Part shown: one piece after another, positions 61,364 to 64,000 of the stretch | Position numbering within the stretch: position 1 is the first letter of the stretch | Layout: every line of letters starts with the position of its first letter | DNA from: Diploscapter coronatus | Taxonomy: Eukaryota; Nematoda; Chromadorea; Rhabditida; Rhabditidae | Assembly: GCA_964036155.1 (NCBI GenBank) | Contig: OZ038422.1 | Coordinates: forward strand, 79,135,201-79,199,200 | DNA: 64,000 nucleotides | Reading direction: 5' to 3' | Notes under the pieces: model-generated | What the model was told of the DNA's origin: nothing | The model's database searches: none | What the model saw: only the letters and a program-made list of their open reading frames with translations | Made by a program: the position numbers and the translations under genes

Positions 61364-61522
61364 CGTTTCAATTAGTAATGACGAGGAATAGAAATTGATA
61401 AAGGGCGGATATTTTTGGAACAAATGAATTGAAGATGCGGGGTTTGAACGTTTTCTTGACTCAACTATTATATCATCATGAGATGGAACTTTTACACGAT
61501 AACATTTGTTTATAATTCACCA

Positions 61523-62985
61523 TTAAGAGTGAATGTCAACAAAAACCAAGGTCTTAACAAAGAGTTTGTTTCCAGGGGTCTGCCGATTTGGCTGATTTTC
61601 GCATATGTTGCTCAGTTTTTCACGCTGATTCTCATGGCGATAATCGCTTTCCGAAAATCGATTACTGTAGCGGATTATAGTAGCTTAAAGTAAAGTTTTG
61701 ACAGACCTGACCTTGAGAAACAAATCATAACTTCCTTATTTGTCGACCAAATTGAATGATTCTTTCTTATTGGACAGCACTTAATCCAGATTATCAGACA
61801 ATAAAATAATAATTTTTGAATATCAATTTCTGCGGAAATGCGCACTTTTCGATCCGTACTGCCTTTACGTGTAAATGACATTGAAAAAAATCTTCCTTGC
61901 AAGATGTTGTGTAGAATGACATGGTGAACAACTTTATTCCAGGACTGACCTTGAATTTACATTTATTTGAGCTCCAGAACTTTTTGAAATCTAAATTGAG
62001 AATAGATTTGATTTTTGAAATCTCCATAGTTGATTTGTATAATTGGTATGAAAACCTTGAGTGAAAATTGAAATTAAGAAAGAAGGATGACTACAGAATT
62101 ATATATTAGGTTTTCGGAAAATCCTATTCGATGATTTTTAACAATTTTTATTTGTATTTCAAAGTGGTTTTATGGCAGGTGGTTATTATAATATCGTAGA
62201 GGTGTCATGACACTTGTAATAAAAAGGTCTATAAGGTATTATCATTTATTCTGAGCATAGGCATTCACTCCGATTCTTTCTAATGGATCAACGTCGGGCT
62301 CAACACTTTCCCGTCTCTCCTCTTTTGTCCGTACCGAAAGGAATTTCAGAAAAATTCTTTATGAGATGTGAACAGTGAAAACCAACAACTTACTCAGTTC
62401 TGACTGTTCAAAGGGAAAGATTCGAGGAAATTTTGGATCACTATTAATGTCGATTGCAAATGATATTTATCAACCGATCAGAGGGAAACGCTATCGAATT
62501 ATTTCAGTTTTCGTATATTACGAATTTTTGTTTGTTTGATAACGATGTTCGTACATCTGACAAATAAGTTGCCACTTTTGAATGCTGATGGAAAGACTAA
62601 CCATGCAGTCCTTGAAAACATCGAAATCGCACAAAAAGAAACAAAATTTCGCTTCAATTAGCACTACATTACTCATGATTACCGTGGACAAGTTACTCTC
62701 GTACTTTCAGTAAAATCTATATTTAAAACACGATTTAATTAGAGAATACTTTTATGGTAGTGGATTTTTATTGTTCAAACACGGGAAAAATATTCAATGA
62801 AAATACACTTTAGTTTTTTTTCATATTAGAGTTTGTATAGTTAAAATGATCTGTAGGTATTTTGAATGCGGATTGACTTTCATAGAACAGTACATTGTGA
62901 ATTTGAAAAGCTGAAATTTGGTTGACTATTTACTTATACTCAATTGCAGAAAAAAATCAAAAAGTAGAACAATGACATTTTCGAA
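61523..62985. repeat. Inner arm B' of the terminal inverted duplication (right copy)
   Basis: Begins with TTAAGAGTGAATGTCA, the terminus of the 43020-44019 element family, then continues as the reverse complement of 59641-61074. Divergence is moderate near the centre and very low further out. Confidence 0.85.
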
Positions 62986-63175
62986 ATTCAAGTCGAGGAG
63001 TTTCAGATAGATAACTTTTGTTGAATCCTGAGACTTACATTGAATGTTCTAGAAACTAGAAAAAACGATGATGTTTTTCCAATTATTTTTTTCAATTTGT
63101 AGAACCGGTGTCTTTTTCTAGGAGCCCTTTTGTGCGCAGTGACATACTTGATAATTTTTGTACGCAATGGCATAC

Positions 63176-63403
63176 ACCCCTTTTTTGGTGCTTCTTTAAT
63201 CCTCTCCTTTTTCCCTTCTCTTTCGTGCGAGCGAGAGAGGAGGCAGAGTCCTGCTTCTCAGCGCAAAGCACTGTAGGACGGTGGGCGTGCCCCTGGTTAC
63301 TGGTTAAATAGACCACTTCCAATCGGGCCAATAATACTATCTTTCCTTCATCAACACTCTTTATTTACTAGAAACACAATACGAACCGTTTGAAGTCAGA
63401 AAT
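63176..63403 (+). promoter_or_regulatory. Conserved promoter of peptide copy 2
   Basis: Near-identical to the region upstream of copy 1. GGTTAAATAGACCAC at about 63301-63315 lies roughly 90 bases before the start codon and may be a TATA-like element. Confidence 0.5.
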
Positions 63404-63707
63404 ATGACTGCTTTTTCCACTCTCATTCTTATTGCTGCACTTTCCGTCTTCACCTTCGTGTATGCAAATGGGGAGTCAGGTAAAATAATGTATTTAATTG
63501 TTAGAAATGCGAATTTATTCAGAGAACCACCGCATTATGGTGAGAGGTGATAGAACAGGGGCCAGCGCCGATGTACCTCATATCCGTCGCCGGCGTGGTT
63601 GCAAACACAATTCCGATTGCCCTGGATTCTTGACTTGCCATGATGCCCTCTTTACCAACGTGTGCTTGCCACCTGGAAATCACAATCCTATTGGTCGTAG
63701 AAAATAA
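63404..63707 (+). CDS. Secreted four-cysteine peptide precursor, copy 2
   Basis: Exons 63404-63479 and 63523-63707 with a 43-bp intron identical to that of copy 1, giving 86 residues. The signal peptide is identical to copy 1, then a pro-region, RRRR, and a mature peptide with the same C-x5-C-x5-C-x8-C spacing (GCKHNSDCPGFLTC). The C-terminus reads PIGRRK, a classic Gly-basic pattern for C-terminal amidation, and differs from copy 1 over its last eight residues. Stop TAA overlaps an AATAAA. Function unknown. See copy 1 for alternatives. Confidence 0.82.
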
Positions 63708-64000
63708 ACAACGTGTGCGTGCCTGCAAATTTTGGAGAATGATAACTCATCGACAAAAAATTGTCTTTTGTGATTCTGTGTGACAAAATAGTTTACAAAT
63801 AAATATCTTTATATAATCTAAAGTAGTATATAATGACAACTAGTTAAGCAGAAAATCGCGACAAGTAACAACGGGATTTACCATTTTCTTAAGAGTGGGA
63901 TGCGTAGCGTTATCCAACAAAAATGAAAAAGACATAATTAAAACAGTATTGAATGGAAAAGTCGAAATTGACTTTGCATTAAGCAGCATATGAATAACCA

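Larger units (their letters stand above)
63172..64000. repeat. Outer arm A' of the terminal inverted duplication (right copy, cut by the window end)
   Basis: Reverse complement of 57768-58914 without the 320-bp insertion. The last base of the window still lies inside the matching region. Confidence 0.88.

Noticed and set aside
60549..62027. Similar 60-78 codon frames in both inner palindrome arms
   Set aside because: They look partly alike because the arms are copies, but stops and frame changes differ between the arms and no family is recognisable. Treated as repeat sequence or remnants.

Overview
The window looks like a nuclear chromosome segment from a nematode. Coding sequence is cut into many short exons by AT-rich introns that usually end in TTTCAG. 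Several genes have a splice acceptor one base upstream of the start codon, as expected for spliced-leader trans-splicing. The proteins read out as ordinary animal orthologues. I could not name the species. Intron density is high (27 introns in the partial first gene, 31 in the large minus-strand gene), and at least four introns appear to use GC-AG instead of GT-AG.

Layout. Plus strand, 449-9607: 3' part of a golgin GM130 (GOLGA2) homologue with an unusual histidine-rich segment. 14024-15404: a TMEM229 family membrane protein. 16118-20126: PYROXD1 flavoprotein oxidoreductase. 24494-31917: a KCNQ/KQT voltage-gated potassium channel. Minus strand, 46519-33354: a 1,526-residue protein I do not recognise, with an acidic N-terminus, a long helical region and a 600-residue disordered tail rich in Arg, Gly, Tyr, Asn and Asp. 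51700-48478: enolase, 434 residues. 55612-53321: mitochondrial ribosomal protein mL50. Plus strand, 56632-57077: the 3' part of a small PDZ-like gene. These genes are unrelated by pathway and the gaps are too wide for a nematode operon.

The last 6.5 kb (57768-64000) is very different. It is a large nested inverted duplication. Each arm carries a head-to-head copy of a two-exon gene for an 86-residue secreted precursor: signal peptide, pro-region, an RRRR processing site, then a four-cysteine peptide of about 36 residues. Promoter, signal-peptide exon, intron and 3' flank are almost identical between the copies. The mature peptide differs at 15 codons with only one synonymous change. The inner ends of the arms are half copies of a TTAA-flanked inverted-repeat element, and a complete 1,000-bp relative lies in an intron at 43020-44019. 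I consider this peptide pair and its carrier repeat the most interesting content.

Other repeats include a 634-bp near-perfect foldback element in a KCNQ intron, with tRNA-like A and B boxes. A short dispersed motif, TGAAACATA or its complement, recurs about 28 times, mostly in introns and in both orientations. It is largely absent from the terminal palindrome.
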